A stretch of DNA of 13,070 nt, from NCBI GenBank assembly GCA_050732935.1, contig JBOHRW010000062.1, positions 1-13,070 of the forward strand, in the 5' to 3' direction. This DNA is from DASRVA01 sp050732935. GTDB lineage: Bacteria > Gemmatimonadota > Gemmatimonadetes > JACCXV01 > JAHWKZ01. Positions 1 to 6,999 of this stretch are shown here, piece by piece. Under the pieces are notes generated by a model. That model saw only the letters and a list, made by a program, of their open reading frames with translations. It was not told the DNA's origin and did not search any database. Position 1 is the stretch's first letter; every line of letters starts with the position of its first letter. Position numbers and translations under genes: made by a program.

Positions 1-447
1 CTCCAGGTGCGAGCGGGCCTGGACGCCCGTTCCCAGGATCGCCAGATCGCCCGCGTCCTCGCGGGCCAGCGCGCGGGTCGCGACCGCGCTCGCCGCGGCG
101 GTCCGGATGGCAGTGATCGAGCTCGCGTCGATCACTGCCAGGAGCCGCCCGCGCTCGGCCTCGAAGAGAAGCACGGTGCCTTGGTGAGCGTCCAGATCGG
201 TCCCATGATTGCCGGGCATCACGCTGACGACCTTGATCCCCATCGTGCGCGGCCGCGTGAGGTGCGCCGGCATGAGCCCGAGGAGTCCGCTACGGTCGGG
301 AAGCCATATCGCCTGGCGGAGCGGCACGATCGCCTCGCCCTCCGCCAGCGCTCGCAGCGCCTCCCCCACGACCTCGATGCACTCCTCCATCGGAAGGAGC
401 GCGGGGACCTGGTCCTGGGAGATGATGCGGGTCATGGGGTACAGCAT
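1..447 (-). CDS. Ornithine cyclodeaminase / mu-crystallin family protein, 5' part (C-terminus outside window)
   Basis: The minus strand is open from an ATG at 447 to the window edge (149 codons, no stop), so about the first half of a usual 310-330 residue protein is present. Family features are the N-terminal ALLPMEECIEVVGEAL helix, GIKVVSVMPGN near residues 70-80 (the Lys is the family's substrate-contacting residue), DASSITAIRTAAASAVAT near 108-124, and AILGTGVQARSHLE at 136-149, the start of the NAD(P)-binding Rossmann fold. Family members are NAD(P)-dependent ornithine or alanine dehydrogenases/deaminases or ketimine reductases; the substrate cannot be told from this half. A second in-frame ATG lies at 435. 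The upstream one is preferred because family members commonly begin MLY; neither has a strong ribosome binding site. It is divergent from higB, with 144 bp between them. The family call is firm, the substrate unknown. Confidence 0.88.
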   Translation of the reverse strand, partial: MLYPMTRIISQDQVPALLPMEECIEVVGEALRALAEGEAIVPLRQAIWLPDRSGLLGLMPAHLTRPRTMGIKVVSVMPGNHGTDLDAHQGTVLLFEAERGRLLAVIDASSITAIRTAAASAVATRALAREDAGDLAILGTGVQARSHLE

Positions 448-552
448 CCCGATATCGTGAACCGATGCTGGGCGCGCGGATTGCACGCTAGGGTGCTCAG
501 ATGATCCGCCAAAGTCAATCGTCGAACAGTCGACATTGGCCCTCGGCTCCGG

Positions 553-583
553 TTGACTCAAGCATGATATCCGTGCTATCATG
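553..583 (+). promoter_or_regulatory. higBA promoter with overlapping palindromic operator
   Basis: A sigma70-like promoter can be read: TTGACT at 553-558, an 18-bp spacer, and TATCAT at 577-582 preceded by TG at 574-575 (extended -10). The -10 box is also the right arm of a palindrome, CATGATA (563-569) and TATCATG (577-583), separated by 7 bp. Autoregulation by antitoxin binding to such a palindrome is the rule in HigBA operons, so this is the likely HigA/HigBA operator. Transcription would start near 588-590, only 2-4 nt before the higB ATG at 592. Confidence 0.68.
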
Positions 584-591
584 ATACACTG

Positions 592-885
592 ATGATCCTG
601 TCGTTCAAGGGCCGGGGGACCGGTGACGTCTTCGACGGGGGGGACACGAAGACCGCGCGGGGAAACTGTCCGCGTGAGCTATGGGACGTCGCGGCGCGCA
701 AACTGGAGCTGCTGGACTCGGCGCAGGACCTGAGGGACCTGCGAATCCCGCCAGGAAACCGGCTGGAGAAGCTAAGGGGCGAACGCCGAGGGATGCACAG
801 CATTCGAATCAACGACCGGTATCGGATCCGCTTCGAATGGACCGGCACCGGACCGCGTGACGTCGAGACCGTCGATTATCATTAG
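592..885 (+). CDS. higB: HigB-type toxin (RelE/ParE superfamily mRNA interferase)
   Basis: This 97-residue protein has the usual HigB length and layout: MILSFKGRGTGDVFDGGDT at the N-terminus, LELLDSAQDLRDLRIPPGNRLEKLRGERRGMHSIRIN in the middle, RYRIRFEW, and a C-terminal VETVDYH. Known HigB enzymes cut mRNA on the translating ribosome, and the Arg-rich strand and terminal His correspond to the active-site region. The toxin gene comes first and the antitoxin second, the typical hig order. No Shine-Dalgarno sequence precedes the ATG, and the predicted start of transcription is almost at the start codon, which suggests leaderless translation. The frame is intact, so the toxin is probably functional and controlled by the overlapping downstream antitoxin gene. 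Confidence 0.9.
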   Translation: MILSFKGRGTGDVFDGGDTKTARGNCPRELWDVAARKLELLDSAQDLRDLRIPPGNRLEKLRGERRGMHSIRINDRYRIRFEWTGTGPRDVETVDYH

Positions 886-1198
886 GAGCGAGCAAGTAAT
901 CCGCATTCCGAGTCACCGCGCACCCACCCATCCGGGCCAGATGTTGCTCAAGGAGTTCCTCGAGCCGATGGGGCTGACCCAGCGCGAGCTGGCCGATGCG
1001 ATCGGTGTCCCGTACCAGAGGGTAAACGAGATCGTGAACGGCCGGCGCGGGGTCACCGCGAGCACCGCCCTGCGGCTGTCCAGATACCTGGGGACGACGG
1101 CAGGCTTCTGGATGAACCTCCAGCAGCGTTGGGACCTCTTCTTCGCCGGGCGGGAAGAGGCGCAGGAGCTCGAGGCGATCGCGGTCCGTAACAGCTGA
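857..1198 (+). CDS. higA: HigA-type antitoxin (XRE-family HTH)
   Basis: The protein contains the family signature IPSHRAPTHPGQMLLKEFLEPMGLTQRELADAIGVPYQRVNEIVNGRRGVTASTALRLSRYLG, an XRE helix-turn-helix of the HigA type, followed by the usual FWMNLQQRWDLF helix. It should neutralise HigB and bind the promoter palindrome. The start is ambiguous. The only standard upstream start is a GTG at 857, 29 nt inside higB, giving 113 residues with a non-homologous N-terminus. A good AGGAG at 884-888 points instead to a start near 896-905, where the frame has GTA, ATC, CGC, ATT and no ATG/GTG/TTG. The first ATG (941) would remove the conserved HRAPTHPG segment. Either GTG 857 is used by coupling to higB translation or a non-standard start is used. 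Confidence 0.9.
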   Translation: MTSRPSIIIRSEQVIRIPSHRAPTHPGQMLLKEFLEPMGLTQRELADAIGVPYQRVNEIVNGRRGVTASTALRLSRYLGTTAGFWMNLQQRWDLFFAGREEAQELEAIAVRNS

Positions 1199-1279
1199 TC
1201 TGCTCGGCGTCCTGGGATCGGTCGAGCTCCAGCGCGGCCTTCCGCATCCCGGTGATCGTGCTCGCGTCATGCTTTACCC

Positions 1280-1486
1280 TCAGGCCCCGAGCGCCTGCAG
1301 ATACACATACCGTCTTCCCACCCGGCGTTTTATCAGGAGCCCGCGGTCGGCCAGCCCCCGGAGATCGGTCCTCGCCGTCTGATAGACGACATCGTGACTC
1401 GTTTGGTGGGACCCGATCGTATAGCGCGCTCCGGGATGACGCAGAGCGTTACCGAGAAGGGCGAGCTGGCGGTGGTTGAATCCCAC
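1280..1486 (-). pseudogene. Fic-family protein, C-terminal winged-helix remnant
   Basis: The open stretch encodes FNHRQLALLGNALRHPGARYTIGSHQTSHDVVYQTARTDLRGLADRGLLIKRRVGRRYVYLQAL, which matches the C-terminal winged-helix tail of Fic (AMPylase-type) proteins that follows the Fic catalytic core. The core with its HPFxxGNGR motif is absent, and a TAA stop closes the frame 9 codons upstream of the GTG at 1486. The remnant is therefore about 68 residues of an original of roughly 350. It lies between higBA and the IS whose left end is at 1584. Insertion and deletion around that IS probably removed the rest. A free-standing small HTH protein is possible but less likely, since no start signal is visible. 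Confidence 0.6.
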
Positions 1487-1555
1487 CGAGGGGCGTAGGA
1501 GTCCCTCGACTTAGGATGGCGAGAGAGGCAGGCGCATGGTTCTCCGGGGCTCAAG

Positions 1556-1573
1556 TACTAATGAAATACTAAT
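1556..1573. repeat. Direct repeat TACTAAT x2, 11-bp period
   Basis: TACTAAT occurs at 1556-1562 and 1567-1573 in a short AT-rich island just outside the left end of the IS. The 11-bp spacing puts both copies on the same face of the helix, as in many operators. It may be a remnant of a control region for the truncated gene on the minus strand; no function can be assigned. Confidence 0.35.
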
Positions 1574-1577
1574 TCAT

Positions 1578-2843
1578 TCAGATTGGTAGCGAGGAGTTTC
1601 GTTGACATCGGGTCTGAGGCACCAGGTTGCATTCGACTCTCTGAGTGGAAGTCCAGATCCTCTCGTAGTCGTCCGGGTTGTGACGCTGGGCGAGCCGCAG
1701 ACGCAAGAGGTTCGACACGCCACTGAGGGACCAGCGCACACCGACGTCGGTTCGACGATTGAGCTCCCGCATCTCGCGCTCGGCGAGCGCTGTCGTGCGC
1801 TCTTGGGAGGGTGTGGGATAGAGCACGTAGGGGGCCGAGTTCTCGAGGAACGCTCGGGCCTTGGGACAGGCTCCGAGGCGACCCAACAAGCGCTGGTACG
1901 CCGCGGCCGCCGGGGCCGGCTCGAGTTTCAGGATGGTGGTGAGCTGGCTGGAGAGCTGCCTTCGCGGTTTCACCGCTACACCGTCGCGCCACAGGGCATA
2001 GCTCAGCCCGTGCGCCAGATGCCACTCACACTGCTGGTGTCGCGCTCGCGGGAAGCGCTCGCTCACCAGCCGGTGCAACCCGCGCTCGCGATCGGTGACC
2101 ACCAGCTTTGGTTGCGAGGTCGTGGCCAGGGTCTCCTGCCAGTGGCCCGCGCCGGATCCGAAGCCCACCACCCGCTTGATCGCCCGCGGCCGACGACCCT
2201 CACGCGTACGGCCGATCACCTGGAAGACCACGCTGATGTCATCTCCTCCCCACCTCTTCTCGCCAGAGGCCACCATCGTCCCGTCGGCCACCAGCACGGC
2301 GGTCGGCTCGGCCGCGGTGAAGCGCACCCGGGCGCCATGGCGCTGCACGGCGCTATGCAAACGCCGCTTCGAGAGCGTCGCCCCGAGCCACGCCGCCCCG
2401 AGTCGAACCGTCTGGCCGTAGCTCAGCTCGGTCACCCAGTCCACCAGCCGCCGCTCGAGTTCCTCGAGAACCCGCTGACGAGGAGCCACACCCAACAACT
2501 CCAGATACGGGCTCCACGTCTTGCGGCACGTCGAACACGTCACCTGGCGGAGTTCGAAGATGATCTCGCCACTGCTCGTCCGCAGCTTCCGTCTTCGCGA
2601 CCCGCGCCGCAGAACCGAGCCCGATCCCGTGTGGACCACGCCGCAGCCCGTACACACCAGCTCCGCTTCGCCGGTGAAGACCCGCTCCAGATGCTGCTCC
2701 TGGACCGCCATCAGCACGGCCGTGACCACCTGGCACGACAGCTCGTGCTTCACCTCCGCCGCCCAGATCGCCAGATCGTTGATCTCCACGCCCGCGCCCA
2801 TTACGTTCATACGCAGGTGGAGCTCCGTCTCCACTGGAAGCAT
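1578..2843 (-). CDS. DDE-type IS transposase with zinc ribbon (ISH6/ISLre2-like or related; family not fixed)
   Basis: This is an intact 421-residue protein. The ATG at 2843 is preceded by AAGGAGG at 6-7 nt, a strong ribosome binding site. Residues 64-110 hold two CxxC pairs (CTGC and CSTC), a zinc ribbon for DNA binding. A helical segment with ELSYGQTVRLGAAWLG and LSKRRLHSAVQRHG resembles the HTH of the ISLre2/ISH6/ISKra4-like transposases. The catalytic core shows VADGT (first Asp), VVTDRERGL (second Asp), a CEWHLAHGL motif like the C/W-x-H of Mutator-type enzymes, and acidic residues further on for the final Glu. The stop codon (1578-1580) lies outside the inverted repeat that ends at 1584, so the last residues and stop are supplied by the insertion site. 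A 444-residue reverse frame over the same DNA is a codon-bias shadow. Confidence 0.85.
   Translation of the reverse strand: MLPVETELHLRMNVMGAGVEINDLAIWAAEVKHELSCQVVTAVLMAVQEQHLERVFTGEAELVCTGCGVVHTGSGSVLRRGSRRRKLRTSSGEIIFELRQVTCSTCRKTWSPYLELLGVAPRQRVLEELERRLVDWVTELSYGQTVRLGAAWLGATLSKRRLHSAVQRHGARVRFTAAEPTAVLVADGTMVASGEKRWGGDDISVVFQVIGRTREGRRPRAIKRVVGFGSGAGHWQETLATTSQPKLVVTDRERGLHRLVSERFPRARHQQCEWHLAHGLSYALWRDGVAVKPRRQLSSQLTTILKLEPAPAAAAYQRLLGRLGACPKARAFLENSAPYVLYPTPSQERTTALAEREMRELNRRTDVGVRWSLSGVSNLLRLRLAQRHNPDDYERIWTSTQRVECNLVPQTRCQRNSSLPI
1584..1608. repeat. IS left terminal inverted repeat
   Basis: Outermost bases TGGTAGCGAGGAG; matches the reverse complement of 2903-2927 at 24 of 25 positions. 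The transposase frame reads outward through this repeat. Confidence 0.9.
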
Positions 2844-2902
2844 GGGGCACCTCCTTCACTTGCAGGTGGGTTGGTGCCTCATGCTTTCTCTTTGCCCGCT
2901 CT

Positions 2903-2927
2903 ATGTCAACAAAACTCCTCGCTACCA
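2903..2927. repeat. IS right terminal inverted repeat
   Basis: Ends CTCCTCGCTACCA at 2927; inverted copy of 1584-1608 with one mismatch. It lies upstream of the transposase start at 2843, leaving about 60 bp for the promoter. Confidence 0.9.
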
Positions 2928-2984
2928 TTGGAATGACACAGCGACTCTTGGGACTGGGTTCCCTCAACCGTTATCTTTCGCGGT

Positions 2985-3076
2985 GGAGGGGTGGCCGAGC
3001 GGTCGAAGGCACCGGTCTTGAAAACCGGCATGGGGTGAAAGCTCCATCGTGGGTTCGAATCCCACCCCCTCCGCCA
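2985..3076 (+). tRNA. tRNA-Ser (anticodon UGA)
   Basis: Acceptor GGAGGGG (2985-2991) pairs with CCCCTCC (3066-3072), followed by discriminator G and encoded CCA. The anticodon stem CCGGT/ACCGG encloses loop CTTGAAA, anticodon TGA. A long variable arm (six pairs, ATGGGG with CTCCAT) marks it as class II serine tRNA, and the T arm GTGGG TTCGAAT CCCAC is perfect. Confidence 0.97.
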
Positions 3077-3213
3077 TTCGGCCCCTGGTGAGGGGGATGG
3101 CCAGTGGTGAGGGAATGGCCGCGCGCGTCACGCTTTTTGACACGCTGCCAGCAGGGAAGGTAGTTTTTCGAGCCTCCAGGCCGGCCCGAGCAACGCGGTC
3201 AGGAGTGTAGAGC

Positions 3214-3306
3214 GGAGAGGTGGCCGAGCGGTCGAAGGCGGCACCCTGCTAAGGTGTTATACGGGTAATCCCCGTATCGAGGGTTCGAATCCCTCCCTCT
3301 CCGCCA
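3214..3306 (+). tRNA. tRNA-Ser (anticodon GCU)
   Basis: Acceptor GGAGAGG (3214-3220) pairs with CCTCTCC (3296-3302); discriminator G and CCA follow. The anticodon loop CTGCTAA gives GCT. The long variable arm (TACGGG with CCCGTA) and T arm GAGGG TTCGAAT CCCTC fit class II tRNA-Ser. It is the second tRNA-Ser in tandem, 137 bp after the first; the spacer holds no gene. Confidence 0.97.
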
Positions 3307-3339
3307 ACTACTGACCGGCAACCACCCGAACAGTACACT

Positions 3340-3669
3340 TCAGGAGCAGAGCTCCTCGATCTCGGCGCGGGCGTCGTGGACGGCGCAGCACATGGTCCAC
3401 AGCTCACGCTGCTCGGCGGCCGAAAGCCGGGCGGTGACGTACGTCTCGTAGCCCCTGGGGAAGCACTCGGCCATGATCGCGAAGATCTCTCCCGGGGGAT
3501 GGCCCTCGAGGGCCGGATAGGGAAGATCCGGCGGCTCGAGCTTCTCCGGCACGACGACCATCTGGTCCAGGTCCCGCTGTCGGGCGCTCCGCCAGAGCAG
3601 AAGGGCCAGGATGGTCGTGCATGCCAGGCCGTGCAGCGCGAGCAGGGCGAAGACGAAGAGCTCGATCAC
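3340..3669 (-). CDS. Small membrane-anchored protein of unknown function
   Basis: This 109-residue ORF starts at GTG 3669; an in-frame TGA a few codons upstream leaves no other standard start. Residues 2-27 (IELFVFALLALHGLACTTILALLLW) form one transmembrane helix followed by RSARQRD, predicting a short N-terminal anchor and a cytoplasmic tail of about 80 residues. The tail contains PGEIFAIMAECFPRGYETYVTARLSAAEQRELWTMCCAVHDARAEIEELC, which reads as amphipathic helices with three cysteines. I do not recognise a family. It is divergent from gltX with 38 bp between starts. The reverse-strand frame over the same DNA lacks a plausible protein composition. That it is a real gene is likely but not certain. 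Confidence 0.6.
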   Translation of the reverse strand: MIELFVFALLALHGLACTTILALLLWRSARQRDLDQMVVVPEKLEPPDLPYPALEGHPPGEIFAIMAECFPRGYETYVTARLSAAEQRELWTMCCAVHDARAEIEELCS

Positions 3670-3707
3670 CCGTGCAATATTTCACCCTCGGAGGAAGGGG
3701 TCAACGA

Positions 3708-5183
3708 ATGACAGACCACTCCCACGGCTCGGTCCGGGTCCGCTTCGCTCCCAGCCCGACCGGATTCCTCCACGTGGGTGGGGCGCGCACGGCCCTCTTC
3801 AACTGGCTGTGGGCGCGTCACGCCGGGGGGACGATGGTCCTTCGCATCGAGGATACCGATCTCGATCGCTCCACCCGCGAGATGATCGAGGCCATCCTGG
3901 AAGGGCTGGCGTGGCTCGGGATCGACTGGGACGAGGGGCCGTACTATCAGTCGCGTCTCCGTGAGCGCCATCAGGCCGCGGCGACGGAGCTGCTGGAGTC
4001 GCGACACGCGTACGCCTGCTTCTGCAGCCCCGAGGAGCTGGCGGCGGAGCGCGAGGCAGCGATCGCCAGGAAGGAGTCGTATGTCTACAGCGGCCGCTGC
4101 CGGGCGATCGACCCCGAGGCGGCTCGCGCGCGCCGGACGGCGGGGGAGCCCCATACGGTGCGCTTCAGCGTGCCGGCGGGGGAGACCACGTGGGAGGACG
4201 TCGTCCACGGCCCGACCCGCTTTGCCAACGAGACGATCGGCGACTTCATCATCCTGCGCTCCGACGGCGCTCCGGTCTACAATCTCGCGGTGACCGTCGA
4301 CGACCGGGACATGGCCATCACGCACGTAATCCGCGGGGACGACCACATCTCGAACACGCCGAAGCAGATCCTGCTCTACCGGGCGCTCGATGCGCCGGTA
4401 CCCGTCTTCGTGCACGTGCCGCTGATCTTGGGGCCCGACAAGCGCAAGCTGTCCAAGCGCCACGGTGCGGTCGCGGTCACCGCGTACCGCGACCTGGGCT
4501 ATCTCCCGGACGCGTTCGTGAACTTCCTGGCGCTCTTGGGGTGGTCCCCCGGAGACGATCGGGAGGTGCTCGACCGAGGCGAGCTGGTCGAGCTCTTCAC
4601 GCTGGACCGGATCACCGGCAAGAGCGCGATCTTCGATGTCCAGAAGCTGGAGTGGCTGAACGGCCAGCATCTCTCCCGCATGGGCGGGGAGGAGCTGGCG
4701 GAGCTGGCGCGACCCCTCTTCGTGGAGGCAGGGGTGACGTCGCCCGAGGAGGTCGAGCGGCCGTGGTTCACGAGCCTCATGGACCTGGTCAAGGTCCGCT
4801 CGCGGACGCTCCGGGACCTGGTCAGCCAGGGTCGGCCCTTCTTCCCGGGCTCGGTCGAGTACCGCGAGGACGCGGTCCGGAAGTTCTGGAAGGACCCGGC
4901 GGCGGCGCACGAGGCCCTGGGGATCGCGGCCGAGTTCGTGGAGGGGCGCGACGCCCTGGACGACCTGGAGGCGATGGAGCGGGACCTGCGGGCGCTCTGC
5001 GAGGCGCGGGGCGTATCGGCGGGGAAGGTCATGCAGGCCCTGCGGGTGGCCCTGACGGGCGAGCGGGTGAGCCCGGGGATCTTCGAGACAATGGCGCTGA
5101 TGGGACGCCCGCTGGTGGTCGAGCGGATCGCCGCCGCCCGCGAGCATCTGGCCGCCGGAATCGCGGCCGGTCGGAGCGGATGA
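3708..5183 (+). CDS. gltX: Glutamyl-tRNA synthetase
   Basis: The 491-residue class I synthetase charges tRNA-Glu with glutamate. It has the HIGH-type motif PSPTGFLHVGGARTALF (HVGG at 22-25), LRIEDTD, VIRGDDHISNTPKQILLY, and the KMSKS-type motif KLSKR at 247-251 followed by HG. A C-x-C pair (104, 106) and a Cys at 131 mark the zinc-binding insertion of many bacterial GluRS; the usual fourth ligand, a His two residues after the last Cys, is not present. The anticodon-binding helical domain follows from about 310. The start at ATG 3708 is supported by GGAGGAAGGGG just upstream and by homology beginning at VRVRFAPSPTG; the frame stays open upstream to 3621 without homology. Its stop overlaps the rlmN start by ATGA. 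Confidence 0.97.
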   Translation: MTDHSHGSVRVRFAPSPTGFLHVGGARTALFNWLWARHAGGTMVLRIEDTDLDRSTREMIEAILEGLAWLGIDWDEGPYYQSRLRERHQAAATELLESRHAYACFCSPEELAAEREAAIARKESYVYSGRCRAIDPEAARARRTAGEPHTVRFSVPAGETTWEDVVHGPTRFANETIGDFIILRSDGAPVYNLAVTVDDRDMAITHVIRGDDHISNTPKQILLYRALDAPVPVFVHVPLILGPDKRKLSKRHGAVAVTAYRDLGYLPDAFVNFLALLGWSPGDDREVLDRGELVELFTLDRITGKSAIFDVQKLEWLNGQHLSRMGGEELAELARPLFVEAGVTSPEEVERPWFTSLMDLVKVRSRTLRDLVSQGRPFFPGSVEYREDAVRKFWKDPAAAHEALGIAAEFVEGRDALDDLEAMERDLRALCEARGVSAGKVMQALRVALTGERVSPGIFETMALMGRPLVVERIAAAREHLAAGIAAGRSG

Positions 5184-6283
5184 GCGGATCGCGGCGGACG
5201 GAGCGCATGGCGCGGCTCGATCCCCGGCCGGAGATCCTCGACGGGCGCGTCCCCGAGGTCCGCGCACGGGTCGGCGCCTGGCTCGCCGAAGCCGGCCAGC
5301 CGGGCTACCGGACGGACCAGGTCGTCCACGCGATCTATGCCGATCTGGCCGGCTCGTGGGCCGCCATGACGACGCTTCCCCTGGCCCTCCGGGAGCGCCT
5401 GGAGGGCGCCTTCCGCTTCCCGTCGATCGCGCTCGAGGAGGCGCGTTCCTCGGCGGACGGAACAACCAAGCTCCTGTGGCGGCTGCTGGACGGGGAGGCC
5501 GTGGAGTCGGTCCTGATCCCGACCCGTTCGCACGACACCCTCTGCCTCTCGAGTCAGGCCGGGTGCGCGCTCGCGTGCTCGTTCTGCGCGACCGGCAAGC
5601 TCGGCTGGCGGCGCGACTTGACCGCCGGGGAGATCGTCGACCAGGCCCGCCAGCTCCTGGCCCGTCGTGGCCGGGAGGACCCGGGGGCGAACGTGGTCTT
5701 CATGGGGATGGGGGAGCCGCTCCTGAACTGGGAGGCCCTCACCACGGCGCTCGACGTGCTCATGGATCCGGAAGGGCTGGACATCGGGGCCCGGCGGATC
5801 ACGGTATCGACGGTCGGGGTGCCAGCCCGCATCGTGGAGCTGGGCGAGCGTTACCCGCAGGTCAAGCTGGCGGTCTCCCTCCACGCCGCCACCGACGAGG
5901 TGCGCGACCAGATCGTGCCGCTGAATCGCCGGCATCCCCTGCGCGAGGTCCTGGCGGCGTGCCGGCTGTGGGCGGAGACGACGGGCAAGCGCTTCACCTT
6001 CGAGGTCGTTCACCTGCCGGGGGTCAACGACCGTCCCGAGGACGTCGCGGCGCTGGCCCACGCGGCACGGGATCTCCCGGTCCAGATCAACCTGATGCGC
6101 TACAACCCGATCCCGGGCGCGGCGTATCGTCGGCCACGGGGGCGGGAGACCGCCGCGTTCAAGGACGCCCTCCAGCGCGAGGGCGGGATCACGGTGACCG
6201 TCCGGCGAAGCCGGGGGATGGACATCGAGGGCGCCTGCGGACAGCTCCGTCTGGCCCACGAGCCGGCGGCCGCCGGGACGTGA
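5180..6283 (+). CDS. rlmN: Dual-specificity radical SAM methyltransferase RlmN (23S rRNA A2503 / tRNA A37)
   Basis: The 367-residue protein carries the radical-SAM cluster motif CALACSFC (Cys 129, 133, 136), the GMGEPLLN SAM-binding motif, and the C-terminal MDIEGACGQL, whose Cys (about 353) is the methyl-carrying cysteine of RlmN/Cfr enzymes. Upstream are the family motifs LLDGEAVESVLIP and TLCLSSQAGC. It makes 2-methyladenosine in 23S rRNA and, in enzymes studied, at A37 of several tRNAs including tRNA-Glu, which fits its position behind gltX. ATG 5180 overlaps the gltX stop by 4 nt; an in-frame ATG at 5207 is an alternative start. RlmN is preferred over Cfr because of the housekeeping context. 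Confidence 0.95.
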   Translation: MSGSRRTERMARLDPRPEILDGRVPEVRARVGAWLAEAGQPGYRTDQVVHAIYADLAGSWAAMTTLPLALRERLEGAFRFPSIALEEARSSADGTTKLLWRLLDGEAVESVLIPTRSHDTLCLSSQAGCALACSFCATGKLGWRRDLTAGEIVDQARQLLARRGREDPGANVVFMGMGEPLLNWEALTTALDVLMDPEGLDIGARRITVSTVGVPARIVELGERYPQVKLAVSLHAATDEVRDQIVPLNRRHPLREVLAACRLWAETTGKRFTFEVVHLPGVNDRPEDVAALAHAARDLPVQINLMRYNPIPGAAYRRPRGRETAAFKDALQREGGITVTVRRSRGMDIEGACGQLRLAHEPAAAGT

Positions 6284-6999
6284 CCCCCACCGTCGGCATC
6301 CTGAAGCCCGGCTCCACCTACGCCGACATGATCCTGCGCTTCGGCGACTATGACGCGTGGTTCACGCGAGCCCTCGGGTCGAGGGTCCGGACGCGGGTCC
6401 ACGGCCCGGACAGCCGGCTTCCCGATTGCGATTCCGCCGACGCCTGGATCATCACCGGAGCGCGGGGCTCGGTCCTGGAAGACGACGATCGGGTCGACCG
6501 GCTTCTCGAGTGGGTCCGGGGCGCGGTGGAGGAGGAAGTCCCGCTGCTCGGGGTTTGCTACGGGCATCAGGCGGTGGCGTCGGCCCTCGGGGGCCGGGTC
6601 GAGCGGCACCCCGCCGGGTGGGAGCTGGGGACGGTGGAGGTCGAGCTGACCGAAGCGGGCCGGTCCGACCCTCTGTTCGCCGGATTCCCATCCCGCTTCA
6701 TGGTTCAGACGACGCACGAGGACCAGGTCGTCGAGTCGCCCCCCAGGTCCACCGTGCTGGCCCGGAACGACCACAGCCCCTTCCAGTCGCTGGCGATCGG
6801 GCCGGCGTGCCGGACGGTCCAGTTCCACCCCGAGGTCGACGCGCCGATCGCCCGCGACTTCGTCGACCGCAGGGCCCATCTGGTGGAGCGGGCGCCGGCC
6901 GTCGCCGAGGCGCCGCTCGGGGGCCGGGTGCTCGCCAACTTCGTGCGCAGCTTCGTGCCGGAGGCGATCCCTGAACATGGCCCGCCTTCGGATGCCTAG
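6280..6999 (+). CDS. Class I glutamine amidotransferase-like protein
   Basis: The 239-residue single-domain GATase1 protein has the nucleophile elbow LLGVCYGHQAVASALGG (Cys 93) and the catalytic QFHPEV (His 183, Glu 185), so the triad is complete. DAWIITGARGSVLEDD near 50-65 matches the free-standing GMP-synthase-like GATase family, whose better-studied members include gamma-glutamyl hydrolases that act on glutathione adducts or glutamylated compounds. No synthetase domain is attached. The GTG start at 6280 overlaps the rlmN stop by 4 nt (GTGA), and the 3' end overlaps the MFS gene by 23 nt, so it is surely part of the operon. The substrate is unknown; pairing with an exporter suggests handling of a small glutamine- or glutamate-derived compound, which is inference. 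Confidence 0.88.
   Translation: MTPTVGILKPGSTYADMILRFGDYDAWFTRALGSRVRTRVHGPDSRLPDCDSADAWIITGARGSVLEDDDRVDRLLEWVRGAVEEEVPLLGVCYGHQAVASALGGRVERHPAGWELGTVEVELTEAGRSDPLFAGFPSRFMVQTTHEDQVVESPPRSTVLARNDHSPFQSLAIGPACRTVQFHPEVDAPIARDFVDRRAHLVERAPAVAEAPLGGRVLANFVRSFVPEAIPEHGPPSDA

Larger units (their letters stand above)
1584..2927 (-). mobile_element. Complete insertion sequence with 25-bp terminal inverted repeats
   Basis: Both ends carry the same 25-bp sequence in inverted orientation (1584-1608 and 2903-2927; outermost bases TGGTAGCGAGGAG) with one mismatch (C at 1600 on the left, T in the right copy). Between them lies one transposase gene filling almost the whole 1344 bp. No convincing target-site duplication is seen immediately outside the repeats (left flank ends ATTCAGAT, right flank begins TTGGAATG), so the element may have lost its original flank by recombination. 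The right end is 57 bp upstream of a tRNA-Ser gene. Confidence 0.88.

Noticed and set aside
7..504. 165-residue plus-strand ORF
   Set aside because: It is the reverse-strand shadow of the ornithine cyclodeaminase-family gene, which has clear motifs; the plus frame is Arg/His/Asp-rich with no family features.
1199..1279. Weak similarity on the minus strand to the ITAIRTAAAS segment of the cyclodeaminase gene
   Set aside because: Only about 12 codons match loosely, and the frame enters higA without further homology; too little to call a duplicated fragment.
1576..2935. Target-site duplication around the first IS
   Set aside because: Flanks ATTCAGAT and TTGGAATG do not match; the shared ATTGG overlaps the inverted repeat tips and is explained by them.
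1602..2936. 444-residue plus-strand ORF across the first IS
   Set aside because: It is antisense to an intact transposase with a strong ribosome binding site and catalytic motifs; composition (Leu/Arg/His-rich) is that of a GC-codon shadow.
3666..6259. Two long minus-strand ORFs (599 and 586 residues) over gltX and rlmN
   Set aside because: Both are antisense to certain genes and have Arg/Pro-rich shadow composition.
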